Notes under the pieces: generated by a model
What the model was told of the DNA's origin: nothing
Database searches by the model: none
Seen by the model: only the letters and a program-made list of their open reading frames with translations
Translations under genes and position numbers: made by a program
Source: Eumeta japonica
Taxonomy: Eukaryota > Arthropoda > Insecta > Lepidoptera > Psychidae
Assembly: GCA_005406025.1 (NCBI GenBank)
Contig: BGZK01001576.1
Location: 1-64,000 of the forward strand
Direction of reading: 5' to 3'
DNA length: 64,000 nt
Shown here: positions 20,058 through 32,720 of the stretch, in pieces
How the letters are laid out: each line of letters opens with the position of its first letter
Position numbering within the stretch: position 1 is the stretch's first letter

Positions 20058-22559
20058 TATTATAATATGAATTCACCATATACTTCCGTATTTGTACAAT
20101 ATATCCGTTGGCATCCAAAACATGAAACAGTGTTTCCTTAAAAAGACAGATCTGTATTTCAACGATAGAGATGGATCTGTAATGTCTGATATAAACGAGC
20201 TTTGGTATACCACTGTTAGTCAAGATATTTTCAGAAATCTGGACCTATATCTTACTTTTAGAAACCTCCTTAAAATTTCCATAGTCTTCATTTACAACGA
20301 CCACAACAATAAGTTGTGGTGTTAGATTCTTATGGTGACAATTTATATTTAATACGTCATCTTATATTGATTCTATTAAACTTAACATTTGAGTTTTCCT
20401 TCACTTTTATAGACACAGCGTCTCACTGTACCTAAATCCTTGTAAACTTAGCCATTTACCTCACTTACACTTTCCGAAGCTTAGAACGTTACCTCTCTCT
20501 CCCCTAGACTTAGCGAGTCACCTTGTCTAAGTTCTTCTAGATTTAATACATATTCTTATTAACACTCTTCCTAATTTGTACGTCTTACCTACTATCTCTT
20601 AAATTTAGCATTTCATGTGATTAGAATAACGATAGATTATCATCACTTGTAATAAACACTGTTTTTGATGATATTTTGCTATCATTTGTTACTGATCTGA
20701 TTGGTGTGCTGACGTTATAATAAAATCTATATAAGAATGAAGTTGTTTGATTGCTAATAAAAGGGAAAAAATAATGAATACCAAAAAATCGATATGGGTT
20801 TTTCGAAAATCGAATCGAAGTGGGTTTTTCAATGAATGTAATTATTATTTTTTTTAGTCAACATTGTTGGTAATGGGAATTTTGTACATTTTATCAATAT
20901 AATAGGATTTATATAAATGTCTAAAATTTTAATATTTATACACCTTTTAACGAAAAAAAATCACAATTTCTAACTTTGGAGTTTCGTCAAGTTAAAACAA
21001 ACCAGGAAGCGTTTCCAAACGTGTTAATTAACTTTGTTTTTCGATTCCTCCTAAAATCACTTAAAGCGTGAAGCTTTCGGCTCGATTCAAAAAAGCATTA
21101 TGTGCTTCCCGAACAAAGTAGTACTCTCGCAGACGTTCAAAGGCAGCAGACATCGAAAAAGCAAAGTTGAGAATAATTTAAACGTCAGATTAAACAATAT
21201 CTTTTCCGGGGAGAAAATACAAGGCCTCTTGTTGATCAAAGTATGAGATAAGCGGGCTTCAGCCTTACGCGTCGCTGTTAAGGGCGCGGTACTCGGCGCG
21301 TTTGATTTAGCGATGTGGTAAACGTAAAAACTGTGTGGGAGCTTAAAGAAAAATGGTAATTTTAATATTCCGTGACAAGTGACATAGTTTAAAAATAAAT
21401 TAGGAGATTTGGAGAAAATACATTTGTGCTGTTAATAATAATACAATAGATTGTAAATTTTTGACATTTAATGTCTCTCCTTCGACTTCACATAACAATG
21501 CGCCATCTCCCAGCGAGTCTTTGGATTTGGTGATGGTACCTACAATCATTTAATACAAATATTTGAATCATTAATATGTCAAGATGACCAAAATCAATAT
21601 TTTCGGATAATACTCTCCATAATGAAATATAGTTCATAAGTAACGGCACCAATACAAAGAATTTACATTAATTGTGGGAGATCCCGACTCCGTCTAATGT
21701 TTTTATTACGTTAAATTAATTAAAATATAAGTGGCGCACTATCTAACCTTGAGGCAGTCACTCTTTTCTCATTCATGACGATGAAATTATCTTGTGAGAG
21801 TGATATACACTTATACAAAAATTGCAATTCCGTGCACTCCACGTAATTGATGACGGCTGCCATTTTATAATTGTACAATTTAGAAACAGCTCTGTTTGCA
21901 CTTTCCTACATTCTATTATTCAAATATAAAAAAAAAAAACACACTGTTGAGATTACGAGATGCACGACAACATTATCTTCCGGTACATCATCACGTTTGT
22001 GATCAAAAACTATGGTACAATAATTTTGATGGTTCAGAAGCGTCGATGAAAGTCTCCTTCGTAAAAATGGATTAATGTGCCTTGGAGTTTATTTCCAAAA
22101 ATTAACAATAAAGTACAGATATTTAATAGATTGACAGCAAAAATGAATCCGTTGCTAGAAGTGTGCTTGGCACATTCATAGGTTTTTTAAGAGAGCCCAA
22201 AACCTCCCGGCAATTAATAGAATAATAAAGAAAGAGAAAGTTATTGTCATTGTAATTATTCCATAAGGATGAAGTCAGTAAACTTGAATTCAGGTTTTTT
22301 TTTTTAATTTTAGGTCGACATAAAATATTAAAGGATATCAAAAATGGAAATTTGCATTGTATCTTTATGAAAACTACTAATTTTTGTCTGAAAGTTGTGA
22401 CTTGTCGCAAATGCAAGACGAATTAAGATGTATTGTTACAATGTAAATTAAGTTTTAATATGGGCTGCATTCATTTCGTGTGTGTTTATTCCTTGTGTGT
22501 GCTTTATTTTTAGACCGAAGTTCTTTATATTTAAACAATATCCAAAAATAATGATGGCT
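20058..22559. other. Unassigned DNA, one GC-richer patch at 21000-21350
   Basis: The patch 21000-21350 is non-repetitive and GC-richer, ending in 'GGGCGCGGTACTCGGCGCG', and may be regulatory. The rest is AT-rich, with plain A runs at 21929-21940 and T runs at 22297-22305. No gene is seen; the minus frame 22123-22416 has no motif. Confidence 0.4.
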
Positions 22560-22565
22560 AAGGTT

Positions 22566-22985
22566 TTTTTTTGGACTAGCGTCCATCCGCGTGGACAAAG
22601 ATTGAATTCCTTCATCTTGTATATCGACTGATTATGCTCTCAGTCATGATCCCGACCATTTTCCGCTATCGATTTTGACCCTGATCCTGCTGTCTAAGCC
22701 AAATTGTCAGACTCTCAATTTCGATCATAGTTCCATTTTTAATTCCTGACTCAGTCTCGATTTAAGTAAATTCCGATTCTGGTCCCAAAATCGGAATTTA
22801 CTCTGGATTTTGGTCCCACTTTCGAATTCAATTTCCGTACTGCTTCTCATTTTGTTTCCAGTCACGCTATCAATTTTATCCCACACTCGATTTGGACCTT
22901 AGTCCCATTCTCGATTCTGCTCCACGTCTTGCTTACGATCTAGATAACGCTGTCTTTTATGGTTTCGATTTGGACGAAGCCTGGG
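22566..22985 (-). mobile_element. RTE-like 3' tail with internal cryptic minisatellite
   Basis: Read on the minus strand, the element ends with the complement of GGACTAGCGTCCATCCGCGT (22574-22593) followed by A8 (the T run at 22566-22573). This matches a very common lepidopteran RTE-type tail. Upstream of it (22640-22985) lies a 350-bp run of imperfect 'GGGACCAAAATCGAGA' units (seen on the plus strand as 'TTTGGTCCCACTTTCGA', 'CTTAGTCCCATTCTCGATT' and similar). A small inverted repeat 'TAAATTCCGATT'/'AATCGGAATTTA' lies at about 22767-22801. No reverse transcriptase remains. Confidence 0.6.
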
Positions 22986-23169
22986 CAAACGTTAGTATCC
23001 AAATTAAATTTAGGCTATATTATAACTACCCATAAGTAAGACTGAAGTGAGTTTTTTTAAATACAAGAAGTTCATCAAACAAAACGAAATTTTATGTAAA
23101 GTTTTTCTAATAAGTCTATTCATATATTATTGTATGAGGTGTTAATTCGCGGAAATCTATAGACACAGT

Positions 23170-23655
23170 ATTGCTGACCTTGACTACGAATCTCTATTGA
23201 TTGATTCAGATAGATATCGAAGATTCACAAGTGTTATATTATTATTTATCTAATTCCAAACTATTAAATTGTTTAGTTCTACGTACGTTTCATACGCCAA
23301 CAAGCGCAGGAAATTGCCGACAGTCACACCAGGGTGCGTTTGACAAGCATGTCTATCGGTGGTGATCTGTGGCTGTCTTAATAATGTTTTCGTCGCTCTT
23401 TGACCATTGCATGACAGCGGCCTGTCTAACGAGGTTGTGTTGGTTGTTTTAACGCTCCTTGCACCCTGGTGGATGTGACTGTCGGCAATTTCCGAAGATG
23501 TGCCTTGTTGGCATGAAACGTACGTAGAACTAAACAATTTAATAGTTGGCGGAATTAGATAATTATAATAATAAATAACACTTTGTTAGGTGTTCGATAT
23601 CTGTCAACCTCTGAGGTTCAACATTTGGATAGAGATTCAGTGAGAGACAGATCTG
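23170..23655. mobile_element. Foldback (MITE-like) element with long inverted arms
   Basis: Left arm about 23170-23340 and right arm about 23460-23655 are inverted copies. The best block is AAATTGTTTAGTTCTACGTA plus CGTTTCAT on the left against the exact complement at about 23513-23545. Further in, GGAAATTGCCGACAGTCACA (left 23308-23327) matches the complement at about 23475-23494, and CACCAGGGTGC is also shared. Outside, 'GTGTTAT...TTATCTAATTCC' and 'ATCGAA' also pair, and the match weakens further out. The loop is about 23341-23460. The 95-codon minus frame at 23250-23537 simply crosses the hairpin. No transposase is present. Confidence 0.75.
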
Positions 23656-23660
23656 AGGTC

Positions 23661-24544
23661 AGTGGGTCATGCTGCATGTTAATGCATGCTGCAGGCAAGC
23701 GTCTCTATTCATAGTAATAAATATTCACAAACATACAATAAAAGCTACTACTAACTTAATGAAACTCTGCTTATTATAGCTACTGTTATGTAAGATAAGG
23801 TGATTATTATAAACACAGGATTTTAGTCAAACACAATAAAATTAACGAGAGTTATGTAAACTTGTTTGCTAACTATAAGAATCTAAGTTGTCAAATAACT
23901 ATATTTATAGATAAACGTACAGAACGGTCAATAATAAAATATGTTATTGAATAATTTTCAATCACACCAATAAGTACCGTAGATAATTCAAAAGAGTGAT
24001 GTATAGGTATATGTATAGATTAACATAACTTTTTTGTTTATGAACCGATTGCAGTGACGTAAACATTAAATGTTAAAAAAGTTTATTGCAATACACCAGT
24101 GAAAAGTACATTCAAATCGGTTAAGCTGTTTTTGAGATTAGCATGCATAAACTCACAGACAAGCATACAAAAATTCAAAAAAAAATTATTGCTAGCCTCG
24201 ATAATACTCGTATGAGGACAACGTGTACAAATTGTTTTTGGAAATAATGCAATGTACAGACACCGTTCACTTACGATTTTATTATATATAAGATAAATAT
24301 TAATTAAATTATTTAAGAGTCTATATCACTTGACGTTTTTTTTACTAGTTATGTTCGCCTTGGATTAGCCGACTTTATACGCTTCCATTATGATTTAAAA
24401 TTCAGTTTCATACTCTAAATGTTCGTTGTAACCAGAGAGATACAAAAAAGACAAATAAGTATGTATAGGAATATAGTGATTTTGCAAATTTTTAATTTTA
24501 CGATATTGGCAACGGGAGTAGAAAAATGTTTCAAATGGTACCCT
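23661..24544. repeat. Dispersed-repeat remnant and unassigned AT-rich DNA
   Basis: At about 24000-24240 the phrase 'AAGTACATTCAAATCGGTTAAGC' (broken here at its middle in my reading), 'TTTTTGAGATTAGCATGCAT' and 'CACAGACAAGCATACAAA' follows the 'AAATCGGTTCAGCCGTTT...AGCGTGCACAAAC...ACAGACAGACA' pattern common in lepidopteran dispersed repeats. The rest shows nothing I can name. 23660-23700 carries 'TGCTGCATGTTAATGCATGC', a local near-palindrome. Confidence 0.35.
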
Positions 24545-26930
24545 ATTTAATAGTGATCTCACACACATGCAAAATGATAAGAGCAGTAAAGTAATTTTAT
24601 TTTTCGTTTTGTTTAATAGTGATCTAATAAGCGTGCAAAATGATAAGAGTAAAGTAATTTTATTTTTCGTTTTATTAGTGATCTCACAAACGTGAAAATG
24701 ATAAGAGCAGTAAAGTAATTTTATTTTTCGTTTTGTTTAATAGTGATCTCAAACGTGCAAACGTGATCTAAAAACGTGAAAACAATAAGAGCAGTAAAGT
24801 AATTTTATTTTTCGTTTTGTTTAATAGTGATCTCACAAACGTGCAAAATGATAAGAGCAATAAAGTAATTTTATTTTTCGTTTTGTTTAATAGTGATCTA
24901 ACAAACGTGCAAAATAATAAGAGCAGTAAAGTAATTTTATTTTTCGTTTTGTTTAATAGTGATCTAATAAGCGTGCAAAATGATAAGAGCAGTAAAGTAA
25001 TTTTATTTTTCGTTTTGTTTAATAGTGATCTAACAAACGTGCAAAATGATAAGAGCAGTAAAGTAATTTTATTTTTCGTTTTGTTTAATAGTGATCTAAT
25101 AAGCGTGCAAAATGATAAGAGCAGTAAAGTAATTTTATTTTTCGTTTTGTTTAATAGTGATCTAACAAACGTGCAAAATGATAAGAGTAGTAAAGTAATT
25201 TTATTTTTCGTTTTGTTTAATAGTGATCTAATAAGCGTGCAAAATAATAAGAGCAATAAAGTAATTTTATTTTTCGTTTTATTTAGTAGTGATCTAACAA
25301 ACGTGAAAAACAATAAGAGCAGTAAAGTAATTTTATTTTTCGTTTTATTTAGTAGTGATCTAACAAACGTGAAAAACAATAAGAGCAGTAAAGTAATTTT
25401 ATTTTTCGTTTTATTTAATAGTGATCTAACAAACGTGAAAAACAATAAGAGCAGTAAAGTAATTTTATTTTTCGTTTTATTTAGTAGTGATCTAACAAAC
25501 GTGAAAAACAATAAGAGCAGTAAAGTAATTTTATTTTTCGTTTTGTTTAATAGTGATCTAACAAACGTGCAAAATAATAAGAGCAATAAAGTAATTTTAT
25601 TTTTCGTTTTATTTAGTAGTGATCTAACAAACGTGAAAACAATAAGAGCAGTAATTTTATTTTTTTTCGTTTTATTTAGTAGTGATCTAACAAACGTGAA
25701 AAACAATAAGAGCAGTAAAGTAATTTTATTTTTCGTTTTATTTAATAGTGATCTAACAAACGTGAAAAACAATAAGAGCAGTAAGTAATTTTATTTTTCG
25801 TTTTGTTTAATAGTGATCTAACAAACGTGCAAAATAATAAGAGCAATAAAGTAATTTTATTTTTCGTTTTATTTAGTAGTGATCTAACAAACGTGAAAAC
25901 AATAAGAGCAGTAAAGTAATTTTATTTTTCGTTTTGTTTAATAGTGATCTCACAAACGTGCAAAATAATAAGAGCAGTAAAGTAATTTTACTTTTCGTTT
26001 TATTTAGTAGTGATCTAACAAACGTGAAAAACAATAAGAGCAGTAAAGTAATTTTATTTTTCGTTTTGTTTAATAGTGATCTAACAAACGTGCAAAATAA
26101 TAAGAGCTGTAAAGTAATTTTATATTTTCTTATATTTAATAGTGATCTCACAAACGTGCAAAATAATAAGAGCAGTAAAGTAATTTTATTTTTCGTTTTA
26201 TTTAGTAGTGATCTAACAAACGTGAAAAACAATAAGAGCAGTAAAGTAATTTTATTTTTCGTTTTGTTTAATAGTGATCTCACAAACGTGCAAAATAATA
26301 AGAGCAGTAAAGTAATTTTATTTTTCGTTTTGTTTAATAGTGATCTAACAAACGTGCAAAATAATAAGAGCAATAAAGTAATTTTATTTTTCGTTTTATT
26401 TAGTAGTGATCTAACAAACGTGAAAAACAATAAGAGCAGTAAAGTAATTTTATTTTTCGTTTTATTTAGTAGTGATCTCACAAACGTGAAAAACAATAAG
26501 AGCAGTAAAGTAATTTTATTTTTCGTTTTGTTTAATAGTGATCTCACAAACGTGCAAAATAATAAGAGCAATAAAGTAATTTTATTTTTCGTTTTATTTA
26601 GTAGTGATCTAACAAACGTGAAAAACAATAAGAGCAGTAAAGTAATTTTATTTTTCGTTTTGTTTAATAGTGATCTCACAAACGTGCAAAATAATAAGAG
26701 CAATAAAGTAATTTTATTTTTCGTTTTATTTAGTAGTGATCTAACAAACGTGAAAAACAATAAGAGCAGTAAAGTAATTTTATTTTTCGTTTTGTTTAAT
26801 AGTGATCTCACAAACGTGCAAAATAATAAGAGCAATAAAGTAATTTTTACTTTTCGTTTCATTTAATAGTGATCTAATAAGCGGGCAAAATAATAAGAGT
26901 TGTAAAGAAATTTTCATTTTGCGTTATTAA
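24545..26930. repeat. Satellite array, 66-bp unit, about 36 copies
   Basis: The unit begins TTTAATAGTGATCTAACAAA, continues with CGTGCAAAATGATAAGAGCA and ends with GTAAAGTAATTTTATTTTTCGTTTTG. Length is 66 bp, so about 36 units fit in 2386 bp. Variants differ at fixed positions: AATAGTGATC or AGTAGTGATC, CTAACAAAC, CTCACAAAC or CTAATAAGC, GCAAAATGAT, GCAAAATAAT or GAAAAACAAT, and GCAGTAAAG or GCAATAAAG. They alternate as dimers (132 bp), clearly at 24950-25250 and 26150-26860. Edge copies (24545-24780 and 26860-26930) are more diverged or shortened, as expected under unequal exchange. Because 66 is a multiple of three, both strands stay open for more than 300 codons (24768-25772, 24817-25788, 25873-26862, 25934-26866). 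These are artefacts, not genes. Confidence 0.97.
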
Positions 26931-27686
26931 GTTTGACCTCTCGTCATATCACGTCGACGATCTTTTATGCTCCAACCTACAGAAATAGGTGGAAAGTTTT
27001 TTTTTTAGAAATAGAGCTTAATTTGACGGAAATCCACTTTCATTATTCATCACTCACAACGACAGAACGTTGCCAAAGCGCACTCTAATGTCCGAATGTA
27101 TTTGTAAAGTTTAAAAGAGTGCTTTTTCTGTAAAAATCAACTAGAGCTAAGTTTATTTCTGGTCCAACGACTCGAATCATGCAAATAGTACTTGAATATC
27201 TATGCCGCACTTAGTTCACGAACTTATTTGTAATTGCCCTTAACAGTTGAGTTACAAGTTTATTATTTTAAACTATTTTGTGTTGTTTATTCAGTTTCGT
27301 GTTGGTCACCTTCGAGCATCAATTGTATTTTATTCATAATGAGGTTTTAATGCCGTGATCACAAAGAGCTTTCGTCTAAATACAATGCTAAACAACGCAT
27401 TGGCGATCGTAGTACTCGCAATCGTGCTGGCTATTAGTATTTTGAAAATTTTGTCTTTACATAATTATTCATGGATGTTCAGAATACATTTTTGAAATCT
27501 CTTCACGATATCCACACGTAGAGTATTAAATGTTGTGGAGGTTTTTCGATACAGAATACAAAAGATAGTTTTGACATTCTAGACATATAAAAAAATGTCT
27601 CCATGCTTTATATGTGCTGTATGATTGTATGTTTTAGGGCAATCATTTGAGAAATCATTTCATATAACACTAGCCATCAAGTTCCA
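26931..27686. other. Unassigned DNA
   Basis: No gene or nameable repeat. The sequence next to the satellite (26931-27000) shows no inverted or direct flank that would mark a transposon boundary. Confidence 0.5.
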
Positions 27687-27950
27687 TCACCGCATAGTAC
27701 GAATGACACCTAAAGTTATCGCGTCGGCAGTTGAAGATCCATCACAGTTCGATCTATACGACACTTTTAACAACTTTTCATAGTGCCTGATACATACTGT
27801 GAATCGAATTTTGGTCTGCGGTGTTTCCGGAGAAAAAGCATAGTAGTGAAATTGTTCATCTTTTAAATGGTGGTACTGCGCCAGCAATTCCATAAGCTGC
27901 GGACTCTATGGGCGGCGACGATCAATTGCTGAAGGTTTGTCCCTTTCACT
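27687..27950. mobile_element. Short LINE tail (plus) beside an unidentified minus-strand frame
   Basis: At 27905-27950 the phrase 'CTCTATGGGCGGCGACGATC' then 'GGTTTGTCCC' and an A-rich run resembles the lepidopteran LINE tail (GTCCATGGGCGGCGACGATCGC...GTTTGCC...poly(A)) with its middle deleted. The minus frame 27893-27687 starts 'MELLAQYHHLKDEQFHYYAF', which faintly recalls the N-terminal part of PIF/Harbinger transposases (YH.L..D...F..YFRMS). The similarity stops after about 25 residues, so I do not claim it. Confidence 0.4.
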
Positions 27951-29635
27951 GACAAAAAATTATTTCAGCATTTTTAGGTAAACATTCGTCAAAAGGTTAA
28001 GAGTTGGCATTTGCAACGAAAACGGGGCAAGATTGTGATTGATTTTATTATGATGCCAAGATTCACAATCCACTGCTCATGTAAATTTGATATAATGCTT
28101 AAAGTGCATATGAGAGTTATTGTGCAGGTATCACTAATAGAAATCAGCTAGAAAAAAAGCTACATATATCAGAGTTGATACTTCTACAACCATGACTAAA
28201 ATTCAGAATTATGTAATATACGTGCTACAATACTTAGCGATCCATTTAAAAATGTTAAAAATCTTTTGAATTTCGCGAAGATCACCGCTGTTTTTACACG
28301 AAAAATATTTCTATATTGGTTATAATTAGCTACAGTTATTGTTTTAAATCTGGGATCTAAAAAATATAAGAACTCATTGCGAAATATCAGTCTATTATGT
28401 GCCTTACACTATGATAAAATTCAACATAAGAATTAAGACTGGGATCGGAACCAATTTGTAATCGAGGCTTAAATCGCTTACTTAAGTCGTAATCGGACAT
28501 GACTTACTTAAATACAAGTAAGTGAAATTGAAGACCGACGAAATAGCATTAATAAATACATTACTAATGCCTCAAATAGGGGTTTGTTTCTTATGTTAGA
28601 AAGCTAAACGAAATGAAAGGGAAATCACAAAGGTGGTCAATACAAAATGACTTTAAAAAGTACCATGTTATGACAGTAATTGAATTTTAATCCTATTGAG
28701 GCTTAGGTAAACGTCTGATCCATTGAATTATGGAGGTCTTCTATATAAAATCAATCATGAAATATGTGATGTCTGAGTGGTGGCTGGCTAGCTCCACTGG
28801 ATTTAGTGGGATTCCAGAATCTCTTGGGTCTTACATAGGTGTATTTTCTGGGTATATAATGAATTTCAACAAACATTAAGATTGATTGTATTTTATCTCT
28901 TAAAGAGAATTAAAATATTTGCAATTCAATATAGATTTCTCGTTTAATCAAACTAGATCAAAGGAATGTAAGCACTTAAATATCTATAAAAACAGTATTA
29001 GAAAACTTATTAGCCAACTTCCGTTTTATGATTATGTTTTTTAGATTATTTACGAGAAAAAAGGGAAATACACAAAAAGCACTCCGCCTTAAGTCGAGAC
29101 GCGGAGTAAAAGGCAATATACGAACAAAATCGCGAGGAGAACTCACAATAGTCGCTGTTTACAGCGCGCGCCCGTGAACTCCGCGCCCCAGATTGCGGCC
29201 GACATCTATATGGCTTGATACACGTTCATTTCTTTTGCTCCGCCTAATCGTGCATGCGCGTGAGTCCCGTGCCGTTTGCACGTACGAATCAGATAAATTT
29301 AGTATGCTCTAATTAGCTGTTATCGATTGTTATACTGTTGGGCAATGGGTATGGGTCAGGCTAGTCAGACAGAATAGAGAGATATCGTAAAAGCGAATAA
29401 CGGAATTTTTTCAACGGTGAATTTCAAACGATTGAAAAATTTTCTTTACGTTTCATTCTACTCCACGGCTGCGATTTGATCCCATCCACATTTTTTTTGT
29501 TTCAGTTTAAAGGGCTTGGAATGCAAGCCCTTTTCGCTGGCCACGTACTGAGTTGCTAAAGGCAGTCGTCGATAACGGCGTCCGTGACCTTCGAAGGACG
29601 GAGTTAGTGAATTTAACTTAAGTTAAAAAATCATT
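27951..29635. other. Unassigned DNA; GC-richer patch at 29070-29290; small minisatellite trace at 28437-28475
   Basis: 'AGACTGGGATCGGAACCAAT' at 28437-28456 is a one- to two-unit trace of the dispersed 'GGGACCGAAATCGG' family. 29070-29290 is GC-richer, with CGCG-containing segments and a TATCGATT near 29330, and may be regulatory. No coding sequence is recognised. Confidence 0.35.
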
Positions 29636-29639
29636 GGAC

Positions 29640-29715
29640 AAATTGGCTGTATTCAGGATCAAATCCAGTACCTTCTACTCCGAAGCCGATGATGCTCTTG
29701 GCCTCTAATTCACAC
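29640..29715 (-). mobile_element. tRNA-derived SINE head, fragment
   Basis: The complement reads 'GGCCAAGAGCATCATCGGCT', 'TCGGAGTAGAAGGTACTGGA' and 'TTTGATCCTG'. That is the A-box half, anticodon-like arm and B box (GGATTTGATCC for GGTTCGATCC) of a tRNA-derived SINE head whose usual form is 'GTTAGAGCGTCGGCTTCGGA...GGTTCGATCC'. The acceptor stem is not preserved and there is no adjacent terminator of the tRNA-gene type, so it is a retroposon piece rather than a tRNA gene. Confidence 0.6.
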
Positions 29716-32080
29716 TTGCATCGCTTGAATTTATTGAATTCAAATTTTAGAAGACTGTAATGTTTTAGAACTACATCACAAAGCATTTTTATATGGTATT
29801 TTTTTAATATATTTTTCAAGAAACATTTGATCAATTAAGAATTGAAATACGCTGTGTTAAAATAGAATAGTCAGCATTGAAAACAAATAACAGTCTTATC
29901 ATAGAAATGTAAAGTTAAAATCGAAACTTTTTATTCCAGGCCTCGTTCCGATCGGAAGAAAAGCGATCAAAGTTAACTTGTATAAAAGACAGAAAGGATT
30001 CCTAATGACAAATGTCTCGGAGAAAAGTAATTAAATCAATTTCCTAAAGAAAACACTTCGCTCTTGCCACAAATGGGTGACAATTCATCTCAGAGGGTGC
30101 GCTTTGAAGGTCATACAGAATTTCGTGTGTTTTGTAAAGTTCAAGGTATTGGAGTTTATTTCTTAAGAAGCGATTTGCATATACAGCCCGTGGAACGTAA
30201 ATCATATGGGGGCCAAAATTGAGCATTAACAGAAGTGAAGTCGTTGTTATGTTGCCGCGTCGCGCAACATATTCTTGCATTTTATACTGAACGCGTGTAA
30301 TTTTCTTCAGTTGCCGGCTTATAAATGCTTTTTTTATAAGGCAAACAAATTAGGTTTTCAATGTGTATATTGTTAAGAGTTATTGACATTGTGACCAATC
30401 GTTTAATGCGGAGTTTTGGAGTTTCAAACTTATATTTATAAATTACATGATAATGTAATATGCTTTATAAAACCAATATAAATAAATACGAAGAAGAGTA
30501 TATATATCCTTTCAGTATTATAAGAGGTGCATTTATTTATTTCCTTTTGCTTATAGAACATTATTGAAATACTACATTTTTCGTCTTTATTTCTTTATTA
30601 CATCGTATAAAGGACAGGAGTGAAATTCAATTGGGGTCAGAGCTAATTCGCACCGTTTTTCTTTTTGAATAAGAATTCAATTAGAAGTTATGTGCATTGA
30701 AACGCAATTTATAACGTTAATGAGCGTAAAGTGCATTCTACAAGCCAGTCGTTGGCAACTACTTACGTGAGCAAAAGAGAAACATTTGATTAAAATAAAC
30801 ATAGAAAACCAGACAAGTGCGAATAAAACTTGCACCCTTGGGGTTCCGTACAAACTTAATTACGTACGTGAATATTTCATCCATCGAGAGTCTTGATGAA
30901 TAGTTTCTGTTACCAATACTGGCGTGAGATTAGAACTAGGAAGTTTTCCAAAATTTTCAAATTTTCTTCAAATATCAAAGTTTTTTTGTATATTGCAAGT
31001 TTTCTGGAAACTTAATAAGCGATAAGTTAAAAATGTTCTTCTATATATTGGACGATATTACAATCCATACTCCAATCTCAATTATAAGTTTGAAATAACA
31101 AAAATATTTTTTCTCGTGATATAATTAAAATTTAATATTTTCTAATCTTTTCCTTTACTAGTGCTGTGAAACCTTTCTTGCCAAATTTTATCACGCATTA
31201 ATGGGGAGTATCTATGTTTTTCTATTTAATTACGATTTTCAAAATATAAGGTTAAATATTAAATATAAGGCATAAATGGCTGTAAATTGAACGTATTATT
31301 TAGTTACATTATCTTATGATCCTTATTTTTACAGCTCCAATCGACCCATGGCTCCAAGTATAATTTAAAGTTAATCACAGCTCGATACCCCAATGAGTTC
31401 CCGAGAAAAAATGCCTAACCGACACACAGAATTCTAAAACATTTACGAAAGGGAAAAAAGCTTTACATCTCAACCAGTTTTCAATATCGTTCCCCATCCA
31501 GAACATTCAATAAGTACGGTACTTAAGCCTCAAAGAAACTTCTTTCTCGTTTACTTTGTACACTTTTTTAATATAACAGCCTACCGGGTCATGATTTATA
31601 TAAACACGACTCACGTCGAAATGGTCTTCAGAACATCAGGATGCGGGTCCTGAAGGAGGCAAGGTTGTCTTTTTGATATTTTCATTAATTTTTCAGTAAG
31701 TTCAAATAATGGGTCAGGAAACTTTATAAAAAATTAAAGGCCATTTAAATCGAAAACAATAGGCCACTATTAATGGGCATTTTTAAAATTTGCGCTAAGA
31801 AAATTTAAACTTAAACAGCGGTCGCTTCATATTCTCATTTGAAATATTTAACTGTTAATTATGAAAGGTAATAGCTAAACACTTCAAAATACGCTGTTTT
31901 AAGTGCACAATTGGCAGTTAACTAAGGTTATCTTAAAGATGTTTTGACTTGTTTTGTTTTTAACTTTAGCTGTTAGAAGTTAACTATTGCAAATGAGAGT
32001 TTGAAGCACTCCACTGTTAGTAAAGTTGAGGAGTTAGAGATTTTATCAAATATCCATGTTTTGAGAGATTCTATAAATAT
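29716..32080. other. Unassigned AT-rich DNA with one small repeat fragment
   Basis: At 30808-30850 'CCAGACAAGTGCGAATAAAA' then 'CTTGCACCCTTGGGGTTCCG' then TAC matches the start of the GGCCAAGTGCGAGTCGGACT... AGGGTTCCGTAC repeat common in moths. The rest, including the minus frame at 30044-30280, shows nothing I recognise. Confidence 0.4.
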
Positions 32081-32720
32081 TTTATACCCGCGTGTTCCTT
32101 ACGTGTGGATGTGTGTGTATGTGTGTGAGCGCGCGCGTGCGCTTATGGCTGTATGTATATGTTTTGTGTGTAAGCCTTGAATAACTATTGAGCGTATAGC
32201 GCAATTAAAATCAGTCTTGTGGTATTCAAAAAGATTTACAGGACTTACTTATACGAAAAAATGGATGCAAATTGATTTCGTCAATATTTTTGATTGATAT
32301 CGTCATTAATTTTTAAAGTGATTTTTCGACTATTTAAATGATGAATCCCACAATATAATTAGCCTTATCCCTAATAAAACTGCGTTGAATCTTGTAAACC
32401 AGAATGAAATTCATTAAATCAATTGAGAGATATTATGAACGGAAAGTTTCTAAAAGGTATTTTTTAGAATAGTATTTTTTGTTTTTAAAATGATCGCTTT
32501 TTAAAATAAATTCTCCTTTTATGCTTAAAATCTGCGTCGAACGTTGAAAAATTTCATTGAAGTCAATTAAATTTATCAACGGGTATAGTTATTGAAAACT
32601 TAAAAAATGGAATTATTTTTTCAAAACAATTTTTGCGATTTCTTCACCAATTGATATTCAAAACATTATTTTGAGCACAAAGAAAAACTATATCGGAGCG
32701 CACGAGTCTTGTTCTAATGG
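32081..32720 (+). repeat. Degenerate dispersed repeat with GT/GC alternating tract
   Basis: 32102-32142 is an almost pure purine-pyrimidine alternation (GTGTGTATGTGTGTGAGCGC then GCGCGTGCGC). It is followed by 'TTGAATAACTATTGAGCG...CAATTAAAATCAGT' and, near 32530, 'CGTCGAACGTTGAAAAATTTC'. The order (GT tract, then 'ACTATTGA.CGAT...AAAATC.GT') resembles the repeat at 835-2215 and similar insect repeats. No coding frame. Confidence 0.4.

Noticed and set aside
24768..26866. Four overlapping frames of 310-334 codons on both strands
   Set aside because: They are created by a 66-bp tandem satellite whose unit length is divisible by three. The predicted proteins are perfect 22-residue repeats on both strands at once, which a real gene would not show.
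27687..27893. PIF/Harbinger transposase N-terminus
   Set aside because: Only about 25 residues are faintly similar (YHHLKDEQFHYY), and the expected downstream motifs are missing in all frames. I keep it as an unidentified frame.
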